Part shown: in pieces, positions 15,296 through 24,545 of the stretch | Position numbering within the stretch: the stretch's first letter is position 1 | Layout of the letters: each line of letters starts with the position of its first letter | Assembly: GCF_022869805.1 (NCBI RefSeq) | Contig: NZ_CP094974.1 | Location: 930,001 to 994,000, forward strand | DNA length: 64,000 nt | Direction: 5' to 3' | Origin: Halosolutus halophilus | GTDB lineage: Archaea > Halobacteriota > Halobacteria > Halobacteriales > Natrialbaceae | Program-made: the position numbers and the translations under genes | The notes under the pieces: model-generated | The model's database searches: none | Seen by the model: the letters and a program-made list of their open reading frames with translations, nothing else | What the model was told of the DNA's origin: nothing

Positions 15296-18088
15296 ATGGA
15301 CCCGTCGTCCTCCAGTTCCGGATCGGACCGCCAGGACCGCGTTCGCCAGCAGCGGGTCGTGGCCGACCTCGGCAATCGAGCGCTCGAATGCACCGATCTC
15401 GATCGCCTCTTCCGGGACGCGACGGAGGCGGTGCAGACGACCCTGGAGACGGATACGTGCAAACTCCTCGAGTTGCTGCCCGGGGAGGAACGATTCTTGC
15501 TTCGAGACGGCTGCGGGTGGAACGACGGCGTCGTCGGAACGGAAACGGTTCCGACGAACCGCGAGTCACAGGCCGGACACACGCTGGAGACGACCGATCC
15601 GGTCGTCGTCGACGACCTGCAGACCGAAGATCGGTTCGCCGGCCCGGACCTGCTTCTCGACCACGATATCGTCAGCGGAATCAGCGCCGTCGTCGGCCCG
15701 TCCGACGACCCGTGGGGCGTCCTCGGAACGCACACGACGACGCGACGCGAGTTCAGCGAGGGGGACGCGGCGTTCGTCCAGAACGTGGCGAACGTCCTCG
15801 CGTCGGCCGTCGAACGCGATCGTGCGAACCGGCGACGCGACGAGGATGCGTCCCTCACCGATACGATCCTCGAGACGAGTCCGATCGGGATCACGATCGT
15901 CGACGCCGACGGGGAGATGCGATTCACCAACGAACGGGCCGAGGAGATATTCGGCCGGAGCAAAGCGCGGATCGACGAACTCAGTTTCGACGATCCCGCG
16001 TGGGACGAGGTGGGACCGGACGGCGAACCGCTGACGGCGGACGAGTTGCCCTTCCGGCGGATCGCCGAGTCCGGAGAGCAGGTGTTCGACCAGGTGACCG
16101 GTGTACTGCGGTCCGACGGCGAGCGGGTCTGGGTGTCCGTCAACGGGGCCCCGGTTCGGGACGAAGACAGGGAACTCGACGCCGTCGTCTTCGCGATCGA
16201 GGACGTCACGGACCGGTTCGACCGGGAACGGGACCTCGAGCGCTACGAGACCGTCGTCGAGACGGCCCACGACGGCATCTACGTGCTCGACGACGAGCGC
16301 CGCTTCGAACTGGTCAACGACTCGTTCGCGGCGCTGACGGGGTTCAGCCGCGACGAACTGCACGGGACTCACGCGTCCGTCGTGTTCGGCGAAGAGTTCG
16401 CGTCCATCGAAGCCGACCAGCTCGACGCGGCCGCCTCGCGGAGGAGCCCGACGTTCGAGGAAACGATCGTCGCGGGACCGGACGAGACCGACACGCGGAC
16501 GGTCGAGAACCGGTTTGCGATCCTGTCGACGGAGGACGGAACCAGACGGATCGGGGTGGTCCGCGACATCACCGAGCGCAAGGAGATGGAGGCGAAGCTT
16601 CGCGAGAGCGAGGAGCGGTTCCGAACGCTCAGCGAACACCTGGAGGAGGTCGTCTGGATGACCGGCGCCGACCCGGAATCGCTGAGCTATATCAACCCGG
16701 CCTACGAGGAGGTCTGGGGACTCGATCGCGACTCGCTGTACGACGACGCGCTCTCGTTTCTCGAGGTCGTCCATCCCGACGACCGCGAACGGGTCCGGGA
16801 GGCGTACACCGGCCTTCCCGAGGAGGAGTACGACGAGGAGTTCCGGATCGAGAGACCGGACGGCGAGAGACGGTGGATACACGGCCGGGCGACCCCCGTC
16901 CGCAGCGAGGACGGCACCGTCGATCGGATCGTCGGCATCGACACCGACGTCACTCGGCGCAAAGAGCGCGAGCGGGCCCTCGAGGAGAGCGAACAGCGCT
17001 ACCGGACGGTCCTCGAACACTTCCCGAACGGGGCGATCGCCCTGTTCGACGAGGACCTCCGGTACAGCCTCGTCGGCGGACAGGCGCTCGGGGAGATCGA
17101 TCTCGACGCCAGCGAGGTGGTCGGCGCGACGATCGAGGAGTTCTACCCCGACGAGATCGTCCCGAAACTCGAGTCGGCGTGTCGTGGCGCACTCGAGGGA
17201 GACTCGACCCAGGTCGACGTCGCGTTCCGCGACCGGGACTGGAGCGTCCACGCGGTCCCCGTTCGAGACACCGACGCCGACGTGTTCGCCGGGATGCTCA
17301 TGGCCCAGGACGTCACCGAGCGCAAGGAGTACCAGCGACGGCTCGAGGAGTCGAACGAGCGACTCGAGCAGTTCGCCTACGTGGCCTCCCACGACCTGCA
17401 AGAGCCCCTGCGGATGATCTCGAGCTACCTCGGATTCGTCCAGGATCGGTACGGCGACGAGTTGGACGACGACGGACAGGAGTTCGTCGAGTTCGCCGTC
17501 GAGGGCGCCGACCGCATGCGCGAGATGATCGACGGCCTGCTCGAGTTCTCCCGGGTCGAGACGCGCGGCGACCCGCTCGAACCGATCGAACTGGACGACA
17601 GCTTCGCCGACGCCCGCCGAGATTTGAAACTCCAGATCGAGGAGCAGGACGCCGAGATCACGGCCGAACCGCTCCCGCGTGTCGTGGGCGACGGCAACCA
17701 GTTGCGCCAGGTCTTCCAGAACCTGCTCTCGAACGCGATCGAATACTCGGGCGACGAGCAGCCGCGGATCGACGTCTCGGCCCACCGCGAGGGCAGCGAG
17801 TGGGTGATCTCGGTCGAGGACGACGGAATCGGGATCGATCCCGCGGATACCGATCGCATCTTCGGGGTCTTCGAGCGCCTGCACGCCGTCGACGAACACT
17901 CGGGGAGCGGCATCGGACTCGCACTCTGTGAGCGCATCGTCGAGCGCCACGGCGGCGAGATCTGGGTCGAGTCCGAACCCGGCGAGGGTTCGACGTTCTC
18001 GTTCACACTGCCGGCACATGATGGCTCCGGCACGGGTTCTCACTGCGGCGACGCTAGCGAGCGTTCGCAGACCGAGTCGCCGGAATAA
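15296..18088 (+). CDS. GAF/multi-PAS sensor histidine kinase
   Basis: 930 residues. A GAF domain (about 20-180: VVADLGNRALECTDLDRLFR, AFVQNVANVLASAVERDRA), then four PAS modules (about 185-310, 312-430, 440-560 and 565-690; ITIVDADGEMRFTNERAEEI, IYVLDDERRFELVNDSFAAL, DPESLSYINPAYEEVWGLDR, NGAIALFDEDLRYSL) with PAC motifs ending VTDR, ITERK, VTRRK and VTERK. The HisKA box is FAYVASHDLQEPLRMI, and the HATPase has N box QNLLSNAIEYS, G1 EDDGIGIDP and G2 GSGIGLALC. No membrane segment is visible, so it is cytosolic. It probably phosphorylates the divergent receiver. Confidence 0.95.
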   Translation: MDPSSSSSGSDRQDRVRQQRVVADLGNRALECTDLDRLFRDATEAVQTTLETDTCKLLELLPGEERFLLRDGCGWNDGVVGTETVPTNRESQAGHTLETTDPVVVDDLQTEDRFAGPDLLLDHDIVSGISAVVGPSDDPWGVLGTHTTTRREFSEGDAAFVQNVANVLASAVERDRANRRRDEDASLTDTILETSPIGITIVDADGEMRFTNERAEEIFGRSKARIDELSFDDPAWDEVGPDGEPLTADELPFRRIAESGEQVFDQVTGVLRSDGERVWVSVNGAPVRDEDRELDAVVFAIEDVTDRFDRERDLERYETVVETAHDGIYVLDDERRFELVNDSFAALTGFSRDELHGTHASVVFGEEFASIEADQLDAAASRRSPTFEETIVAGPDETDTRTVENRFAILSTEDGTRRIGVVRDITERKEMEAKLRESEERFRTLSEHLEEVVWMTGADPESLSYINPAYEEVWGLDRDSLYDDALSFLEVVHPDDRERVREAYTGLPEEEYDEEFRIERPDGERRWIHGRATPVRSEDGTVDRIVGIDTDVTRRKERERALEESEQRYRTVLEHFPNGAIALFDEDLRYSLVGGQALGEIDLDASEVVGATIEEFYPDEIVPKLESACRGALEGDSTQVDVAFRDRDWSVHAVPVRDTDADVFAGMLMAQDVTERKEYQRRLEESNERLEQFAYVASHDLQEPLRMISSYLGFVQDRYGDELDDDGQEFVEFAVEGADRMREMIDGLLEFSRVETRGDPLEPIELDDSFADARRDLKLQIEEQDAEITAEPLPRVVGDGNQLRQVFQNLLSNAIEYSGDEQPRIDVSAHREGSEWVISVEDDGIGIDPADTDRIFGVFERLHAVDEHSGSGIGLALCERIVERHGGEIWVESEPGEGSTFSFTLPAHDGSGTGSHCGDASERSQTESPE

Positions 18089-18130
18089 ATGGTGATCCGA
18101 CGGGAGTGATGGAATCGTGGACGGTTGTGA

Positions 18131-19372
18131 TCAGTACCCTTCGAGGGTAAAGATGTAGAGTCCAGTAGTGGCGTCGGACACGTAGATGTGCCCGCTGTCT
18201 CCCGCCAGTGAGCTTTCCGCACCCCACGTGAACGGGACGTTGTCAACCAGGTCCAACCGCGCGGGATCTTTTCGACGGATCTCACCGACTCCCTCAGTTG
18301 GTTGGTATTGGTCGATACGCACGGGGTCGCCCGGATCCGAAAGGTCGAACACCTGGACTCCAGCCTTGTAGTCGCCGCTGAACAGGACGTCTTCCTGGTC
18401 GCCGACGCCCCAGTCGGAGAAGTGGCCGGTCCACCAGAAGCCCTGGCGTCCGGTCGGCTGGTTCGCGTGCTGGGGGAACTGGAACGAAGCCAGGAGTTCT
18501 GTCTCGCCGGAGTCGAGGTCGAAATCGATGACGTGCTTGTATCCCGGTTCACCGCCGCCGACCTCTTCGCCGAGCAGGACGATGTCCTTCGAGGGGTGCG
18601 GGACCGCGTGATGGGCGAACCGAAGGGGGACGTCGGCTTCTTCCTCCTCGTAGTCGAACATGGCGACTACTTCCGGATCCGTGGGATCGCTCATGTCGAA
18701 GATGTACAATCCGTTCCCCGAGGCGGCGACGTACGCGTAGTCACCGCGGACGTGCGCGGCGTGAGTGTGGATCTCCTCGAAGCTCGACACCTCCACCGGG
18801 TCTTCCGGGTCGCTGATGTCGTAGACGACGACACCGCGACCGTGCCCCAGCGTGATGAGGTAGTCGTCGCCGAACGTCTGGACGTTGTGCGCACCACTAT
18901 GGGAATCCTCGACGGTGAAGGGGCCATGGAGTTGGGGATCCGCCTTATCGCTCGCATCGACGATGGCCCACCCGGCATCTTCTCCACCTTCGTTGGCAGT
19001 GAACACCCACGGTTTCGTGGGGTGGATGTCCGAGTTACGGATGTCGCTGGAGTGGCCCTCGGGATCCGTGCCGATAGTCGACATCATCGTCGGATCGGTC
19101 CGATCTGAGATGTCGACGATCCGTAATTCGTTGTTACCGAAGACGAACGATCCCACCGCCGCGAGATCGTGCTCCTCACTGACGGCGCCGTGAGTATTTG
19201 CGCCGTCGCGCGCACCGAGCGTCGTGTGGCCGACCAGTTCCAGCGACGGATTTCGGCCGCCTCGCTCCTGATTTGCGCTCGCCGCTGAACTCGCCGCACC
19301 GAGGCCGACTGCGGTCGCACCGAGTCCCTTCAGTACTGTTCGCCTGTTCGTACGGTCACGGTTCGGAGACAT
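18131..19372 (-). CDS. Tat-exported LVIVD-repeat beta-propeller protein
   Basis: 413 residues from the ATG at 19372. The N-terminus carries a twin-arginine signal (TNRRTVLKGLGATAVGLGAA). The body has repeated LVIVD-type blades: LRIVDISDRTDP, GVVVYDISDPEDPV, GLYIFDMSDPTDPE, GVQVFDLSDPGDPV, and a closing GLYIFTLEGY. These form a beta-propeller on the cell surface or outside the membrane. Catalytic function is not evident; related proteins are called choice-of-anchor or LVIVD repeat proteins. An AT-rich upstream region with TATA-like strings sits at 19380-19455. Confidence 0.88.
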   Translation of the reverse strand: MSPNRDRTNRRTVLKGLGATAVGLGAASSAASANQERGGRNPSLELVGHTTLGARDGANTHGAVSEEHDLAAVGSFVFGNNELRIVDISDRTDPTMMSTIGTDPEGHSSDIRNSDIHPTKPWVFTANEGGEDAGWAIVDASDKADPQLHGPFTVEDSHSGAHNVQTFGDDYLITLGHGRGVVVYDISDPEDPVEVSSFEEIHTHAAHVRGDYAYVAASGNGLYIFDMSDPTDPEVVAMFDYEEEEADVPLRFAHHAVPHPSKDIVLLGEEVGGGEPGYKHVIDFDLDSGETELLASFQFPQHANQPTGRQGFWWTGHFSDWGVGDQEDVLFSGDYKAGVQVFDLSDPGDPVRIDQYQPTEGVGEIRRKDPARLDLVDNVPFTWGAESSLAGDSGHIYVSDATTGLYIFTLEGY

Positions 19373-19664
19373 TCCGGATTTATAGTAGTACACCACAAAT
19401 TATGAGTTCGACCCTGAGAACCGATAACTGCAACAGGTCGACAATTATATCTAGAAGAGCGTAGAATGGCCTACGAATTTTCCGTCCGGGGTTCTCGATT
19501 CCGGGATTCGATCGAATCGGCCCTCGCGTAAATCCATCGAGTCGCCCGCTTCCTCGTCGCGGATCGCCACCAGGCGGGACAGCCCCGGCCGAGACGCTGG
19601 AGATCACGTGTCCGAAATCGAGGGGGCTGCGGCCGGGGACAGCGTTTCGCTGTACTCCCGCGGC

Positions 19665-20438
19665 TCAATCCGTTCGCGGGATCGAGCGGGCTCCGAGCGC
19701 GAACGTGACGACGGCCAGCGCCGCGAGGATTCCGAGGTTCGCGAGCGCGGGGTCGAGTCCGGCCACCGCCGGGGTCCCGGCGTCGGGGTAGGTCACGGCC
19801 CGGACGCCGCGGGCGAAGTAGGTCAGCGGCGAGAGGTTCACGAACGGCTCGAACCAGGCCGGAAGCTGGTCGAGCGCGATGAACGTCTCCGAGAGAAAGA
19901 GCAGGGGGAGTCCGATCGCGTTGCTGGCGGCGACGGCGCCGTCCTGGGAGTCGGTGTAGCTGCCGAGCATCGCGCCGACGCCGCAGAAACAGACGACGCC
20001 GACGAGGACGTAGGGGACGAGCAGCGGCGAAAACGCGATCGTAGCGCCCGTGAGGGCGATCACCAGCCCGAGGATGAGCAGGCTCGCGAGACCGATGATG
20101 ACGGCGTTGACCACGGTCTGGGCGAGTAACCACTCGTCACGGGACAGCGGCGTCGTCGCGAGTTTCTCGAAGCGGTTCCCGTCGCGATGGCGTGCCACTT
20201 CGCTGCCCAGCCGCGACAGGGGCGTAAAGAGGACGACGACCGCGAGATAGCCGGGCACGTAGTAGGCCGGCGGCTCGGTGAAGAGCCCCTCGCCCGTGGG
20301 GTCGGTCCGCACGAGCGCCCCGAAGATGACGATCAGAATGACCGGGAAGAAGAACGTGAAGAAGACCGCCGTCCGGCGCCGGACGAACGATCGCCAGCCG
20401 GCACCGGTCTCGGCCCCGACGCGTCCCAGTCGGGTCAC
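19665..20438 (-). CDS. ABC-2 type transporter permease
   Basis: 257 residues with six hydrophobic segments, from AVFFTFFFPVILIVIFGALV to ILAALAVVTFALGARSI. The conserved ABC-2 sequence GLPLLFLSETFIALDQLP and PLTYFARGVRAVTYP near the C-terminus match drug/lipid exporter permeases. It starts with a GTG at 20438 inside a GTGA overlap with the stop of the ATPase gene, so the two are translated together. Confidence 0.93.
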   Translation of the reverse strand: MTRLGRVGAETGAGWRSFVRRRTAVFFTFFFPVILIVIFGALVRTDPTGEGLFTEPPAYYVPGYLAVVVLFTPLSRLGSEVARHRDGNRFEKLATTPLSRDEWLLAQTVVNAVIIGLASLLILGLVIALTGATIAFSPLLVPYVLVGVVCFCGVGAMLGSYTDSQDGAVAASNAIGLPLLFLSETFIALDQLPAWFEPFVNLSPLTYFARGVRAVTYPDAGTPAVAGLDPALANLGILAALAVVTFALGARSIPRTD

Positions 20439-21385
20439 GCCGTCTCACCCGCTCGCGCGAGCCCGGTGGCGCTGTCGGTAGCGCGATCCGTCCCCGCGCG
20501 TTCGGCGTCGTCCGCCAGCGCGAGGTAGACGTCCTCGAGATCGGGTTCGGCCCACGTCAGGCCGGTGTACGCGAGGTCGCGATCGTCGAGGAAGTCGACG
20601 ACGGTCCCGATCTCGGCGGGGTCGACGTCGCGGACGACGATCGCACCGTCGCGTGCGTCGACCGGGAATCCGAGGTCGGCGAACGCCGCTGGGTCGGCCC
20701 CCGTCTCGATCGTGAGTCGGCTCGCGCCGCCGTGCTCGCGGACGAGCGCCTCGGGCGTTCCCTGGGCGACGAGCGAGCCATCGGCGAGCAGCCCGACCCG
20801 ATCGGCGAGTCGCTCGGCCTCGGCCATGTCGTGCGTGGTGAGGACGACGGTCGTACCGCCGGCGGCGAGGTCCTCGATCAGTTGCCAGATAGTCCGACGG
20901 CCGGCGGGGTCGATCCCCGTCGTCGGCTCGTCGAGAAAGAGGACCTCGGGATCGTTGACCAGCGTCGCGCCGACGCAGACGCGGCGCTGTTGCCCCCCCG
21001 AGAGGTTCTCGTACCACGTGTCGCCGGCCTCGCCGAGGCCGACGTCCGCGAGCACCGCGTCGGGGTCGCGGGCCTCGTCGTAGAGCCCGGCGTAGTACGC
21101 GAGCAGTTCGCGGGCGCTCAACCGATCCGGCGGCGAGAAGTCCTGGGGGAGCACGCCGAGCCTGTGGCGATCGACGGCCGTCGGTGGGTCACCGAGGACA
21201 CGAACCGAGCCGTCGTCGGGTGTCGTCGTCCCGGTCAGCGCGCGAACGAGGGTCGTCTTCCCCGCCCCGTTCGGCCCGATCAGCCCGAAGACCTCACCCG
21301 GCTCCACCGAGAGGGACGCACCGGACAGCGCGATCGTCTCGCCGTAGGTTTTCCGAACGTCTTCCGCCTCGACCACGGCTTCCAT
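20435..21385 (-). CDS. ABC transporter ATP-binding protein (ABC-2 exporter)
   Basis: 316 residues. Walker A GLIGPNGAGKTTLVRAL, Q-loop VLPQDFSPPDRLS, signature YENLSGGQQRRVCV, Walker B EVLFLDEPTTGIDP and H-switch TTHDMAEAE are all intact. A C-terminal DUF4162-like extension (FADLGFPVDARDGAIVVRDV to LEDVYLALADD) is typical of daunorubicin-resistance-type exporters. The start is the ATG at 21385. It pairs with the permease gene downstream; the substrate is unknown. Confidence 0.95.
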   Translation of the reverse strand: MEAVVEAEDVRKTYGETIALSGASLSVEPGEVFGLIGPNGAGKTTLVRALTGTTTPDDGSVRVLGDPPTAVDRHRLGVLPQDFSPPDRLSARELLAYYAGLYDEARDPDAVLADVGLGEAGDTWYENLSGGQQRRVCVGATLVNDPEVLFLDEPTTGIDPAGRRTIWQLIEDLAAGGTTVVLTTHDMAEAERLADRVGLLADGSLVAQGTPEALVREHGGASRLTIETGADPAAFADLGFPVDARDGAIVVRDVDPAEIGTVVDFLDDRDLAYTGLTWAEPDLEDVYLALADDAERAGTDRATDSATGLARAGETA

Positions 21386-21504
21386 ACGGGCCGGTAGCCA
21401 CGCGTGGCGGGTAAGGGGTTCGATTCCGGCGCTCGCAGTTCGAGTTACGCTGCGCCTCGCATTCGCTCCCCGATCGCATTCCAGGGCTCTCGCTGTTCGC
21501 AACA

Positions 21505-21595
21505 CGCGGTTCTCGCTCACTTCGTTCGCTCCGGACCGCGAAACGCGAACGGGAAGCGAAGCGACCCGTGAGCCGCGACGTGAGCGAGAACCGCG
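21505..21595. repeat. 16-bp perfect inverted repeat between divergent genes
   Basis: CGCGGTTCTCGCTCAC (21505-21520) is the exact reverse complement of 21580-21595, with a 59-nt centre. The centre holds further complementary GAAGCGAAGCGA and TTCGTTCGCT-like strings. The repeat lies between the minus-strand ABC exporter and the plus-strand F420 oxidoreductase. GAGCGAAGCGAG-type palindromes recur in haloarchaeal spacers, so it may be a dispersed element or an operator. Confidence 0.5.
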
Positions 21596-21650
21596 CTCTT
21601 GCCCTCGCAGGCTCAACCGTTACCCACCCGTCCGTGGTAGCGGACCGGGT

Positions 21651-22607
21651 ATGACCCAGCTCGGATACACCCTCTCGAGCGAGGAGCACGGTCCGAAGAC
21701 CCTCGTCGAGATCGCGCGCCACGCCGAGGAGGTCGGGTTCGACTTCGTCTCGATCTCCGATCACTTCCACCCGTGGATCTCCGCACAGGGGGAGTCGCCG
21801 TTCGTCTGGTCGACGCTCGGGGGCATCGCGGCGATGACCGACGAAATCGAGGTCGGCGTCGGCGTCACCTGCCCGACGATGCGGATCCACCCGGTCAACG
21901 TCGCCCACGCCGTCGCCACGGTCGACGAGATGTTCGACGACCGGTTCACGTTCGGCGTCGGAACCGGCGAGAACCTGAACGAGCACGTCACGGGCCAGCG
22001 CTGGCCGGAACACGACGTTCGCCTCGAGATGTTAGACGAGGCCATGGACGTGATGCGTTCTCTCTGGACGGGCGAGACGACGAGCCATCACGGCGATCAC
22101 TTCACGGTCGAAAACGCGCGGCTCTACACCGTCCCCGACGAGCAGCCGACGACGATCGCGAGCGCCTTCGGGCCACAGACCGCCGGGTGGGCCGCCGAGA
22201 ACGCCGACGGCCTCTGGTGTTCCGGACCGAAAGAAGGCCCCGTCGACGCCTACGAGGACGCCGGCGGCGACGGGCCGAAATACACCCAGCTCCACGGCTG
22301 CTACGCGGAAACCGAGGCCAAAGCGATCGACACGATCCTCGAGTACTGGCCCAACGGTTCGATCCCGGGCGAACTCGGCCAGGAGCTGTCGACGCCGGCT
22401 CACTTCGAGCAAGCCGCACAGCTGGTCGATCGGGAGGACGTCGCCGAGGCCGGCACCACGACCGATCCGGACCCGCAGGCCCACATCGACAGTATCGAAC
22501 AGGCGATCGACGTCGGCTACGACCACGTCTACGTCCACCAGATCGGGCCCGAGCAGGAACTCGCGCTTCAGTTCTACGAGGAAGAGGTGCTGCCGTCCTT
22601 CCGGTGA
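21651..22607 (+). CDS. F420-dependent LLM-class oxidoreductase (TIGR03557-type)
   Basis: The 318-residue luciferase-like (bacterial luciferase fold) flavin/F420 enzyme starts MTQLGYTLSSEEHGP and has VGFDFVSISDHFHPW, GIAAMTDEIEVGVGVTCP, FTFGVGTGENLNEHV and a C-terminal DVGYDHVYVHQIGPEQ. The GTGENLNEHV and FHPW strings are typical of the glucose-6-phosphate-dehydrogenase-like TIGR03557 family. F420 is made by haloarchaea. The substrate is not known. Confidence 0.92.
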   Translation: MTQLGYTLSSEEHGPKTLVEIARHAEEVGFDFVSISDHFHPWISAQGESPFVWSTLGGIAAMTDEIEVGVGVTCPTMRIHPVNVAHAVATVDEMFDDRFTFGVGTGENLNEHVTGQRWPEHDVRLEMLDEAMDVMRSLWTGETTSHHGDHFTVENARLYTVPDEQPTTIASAFGPQTAGWAAENADGLWCSGPKEGPVDAYEDAGGDGPKYTQLHGCYAETEAKAIDTILEYWPNGSIPGELGQELSTPAHFEQAAQLVDREDVAEAGTTTDPDPQAHIDSIEQAIDVGYDHVYVHQIGPEQELALQFYEEEVLPSFR

Positions 22608-22794
22608 TCGAGGGTCGGGGTCGTTCGAGGCCGGAAATTCAAGGACGAGACACGTGTCCGTGACGCGATGATCATCACTGTCCCGGTCGTCTCCGGTCAG
22701 CAGAATCCGTCGTGACGCTATCCTGGTAGAGACCCTTGACACGGGTTTCCGATCCGTCGTCGAACCGCCAGGTTACATACCCTTCGGCGTCTAT

Positions 22795-24432
22795 ATGCGG
22801 ACGATGAATACGTGGTGGCGACGAATCGCCCTCTCCCTCGCCGCCGTGTTCGGGATCGTGGTCGTCTACGCCTTCCTCTACCAGTGGGGAATGGCGACGT
22901 TCGAGGGGACCGACCGATCGCTGGTCAAGTCGACACAGATCGTCATCGAGATACTGACGACCGCCGGGTTCGGCGGCGACACGGACTCCTGGACCAGCGC
23001 GCCGATGAACCTCATCGTGATCCTGATGAATCTCAGCGGGGTGTTGCTCGTCTTCCTCGCCCTGCCGCTGGTCGTCGTGCCGCTCTTCCAGCAGGCACTC
23101 GCGACGCAACCGCCGGAGTCGACCGACCTCACCGAGCACGTCATCATCTGTTCCCACACCGAACGCCAAGACGTGCTCAGAAACGAACTCGAGGCCGCGG
23201 GCATCCCGTCCGTCTTCATCGACGACGACCCGGAGACGGTGACGGACCTCGTCGACGACGGCATCGACGCGATGCTCGGTGACCCGGAGCAAGAACAGAC
23301 CCTCCGGGCGGCGAACGTCGACGAGGCTCGCGCCCTGGTGATCGACGTCTCCGACGAGGCCAATCCCGAAGTGATCCTCACGGCGCGGGAACTCCGCGAC
23401 GACGTCAGGATCATCAGCGTCGCAGAGGACCGGGAGGTCGCGACCTACCACCGCTACGCGGGCGCGGACGCCGTCGTTCGACCGCGACAGGTTCTCGGCC
23501 GTAGCCTCGCAGGGAAAGCCACGATATCGGTGACCGCGCAACTCCAGGAAACGATCGAACTCGGCGACCAGCTCGAGATCACCGAACTCCTCGTCGAGGA
23601 TGACAGCGATCTCGCCGGCCAGACGATCGCCGAGTCGAGCATGCGTGACCGGTTGGGCGTCAACGTGATCGGGGCGTGGTTCGACGGCGAATTCCAGCCG
23701 GCACCGGATCCCGAGACGGTCATCGACGGAAACACGATCCTGCTCGTCGCCGGCTCTCACGAGACGCTTACGGAACTGACCTCGCGAACGGTCTCGCCGT
23801 CCAGCAGCGGCTCCTACCGCGTGATCGTCGGCGGATACGGAGAAGTCGGGCGCACCGTCAGCGCGACGCTCGACGACGCCACCGTTCCGCACACGGTCAT
23901 CGACAGCGACGACGAAGAGGGCGTCGACGTCGTCGGGAACGTGACGGACCCGGACGCGCTCGCCGCTGCAGGCGTCGAGAACGCCCGATCGATCGTGCTC
24001 GCGCTCGACGACGACACGGCGGCCATCTACGCCACACTCGTCCTCGAGAAGGTCGCCCCGGACACCGAGGTGATCGCCCGGGCCAACGAGACCGAAAGCA
24101 TCCGGAAGCTCTACCGGGCGGGTGCCGAGTACGTCCTCGCGCTGTCGACGGTGACGGGGCGCATGCTCTCGTCGGTGTTGCTCGAGGACGAGGAGGTCCT
24201 GACGCCGGAAACGCAGTTCGAAATCGTTCGCATGACGGCACCGAAACTCGTCGGCCAGAGCCTGGGCGAAACCGACATCCGCGCGCGGCTCGGGTGTACG
24301 GTCGTCGCCGCCGAGCGGGACGGCGAGTTGCTGACCAACCTCGGTCCCGAATTCACCGTCCGGGAAGACGATACCCTCATCGTCGCCGGCAGCGACGAGA
24401 CCGTCAACCGGTTCATCGAGGTCGCCCGGTGA
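22795..24432 (+). CDS. Two-TM potassium channel with double RCK (TrkA) module, copy 1
   Basis: 545 residues. TM1 (IALSLAAVFGIVVVYAFLY), a pore loop with EILTTAGFGGD as selectivity filter, TM2 (LIVILMNLSGVLLVFLALPL), then two TrkA-N/TrkA-C units. The second RCK has the glycine motif GGYGEVG; the first has CSHTERQ there, so it has probably lost normal nucleotide binding. Architecture resembles GsuK/MthK-type ligand-gated K+ channels; the filter differs from TVGYG (A for V, F for Y). It starts at the ATG at 22795 or at 22804. A TATA-like GTTACATACC about 25 nt before suggests a leaderless message. A paralogue follows at 24546. Confidence 0.9.
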   Translation: MRTMNTWWRRIALSLAAVFGIVVVYAFLYQWGMATFEGTDRSLVKSTQIVIEILTTAGFGGDTDSWTSAPMNLIVILMNLSGVLLVFLALPLVVVPLFQQALATQPPESTDLTEHVIICSHTERQDVLRNELEAAGIPSVFIDDDPETVTDLVDDGIDAMLGDPEQEQTLRAANVDEARALVIDVSDEANPEVILTARELRDDVRIISVAEDREVATYHRYAGADAVVRPRQVLGRSLAGKATISVTAQLQETIELGDQLEITELLVEDDSDLAGQTIAESSMRDRLGVNVIGAWFDGEFQPAPDPETVIDGNTILLVAGSHETLTELTSRTVSPSSSGSYRVIVGGYGEVGRTVSATLDDATVPHTVIDSDDEEGVDVVGNVTDPDALAAAGVENARSIVLALDDDTAAIYATLVLEKVAPDTEVIARANETESIRKLYRAGAEYVLALSTVTGRMLSSVLLEDEEVLTPETQFEIVRMTAPKLVGQSLGETDIRARLGCTVVAAERDGELLTNLGPEFTVREDDTLIVAGSDETVNRFIEVAR

Positions 24433-24545
24433 GCGCCCGACGATCGTCGGACGGGGCTGTCGCGTTCCGCAGCCACGCTCGTCCGATCCGAACGGTCCCG
24501 GATGTGTTGAAAAGGATTCAGTAGCCGGCTGCTCAATACTCGTGC

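Noticed and set aside
15388-17931. Very long open frames overlapping the histidine kinase on both strands
   Set aside because: They are Arg-rich or Leu/Val-rich shadows of the kinase gene; the kinase frame has all the domain motifs.
21410-21440. TTCGATTCC string resembling a tRNA T-arm
   Set aside because: The flanking bases do not pair into a T-stem and no anticodon arm or acceptor stem surrounds it.
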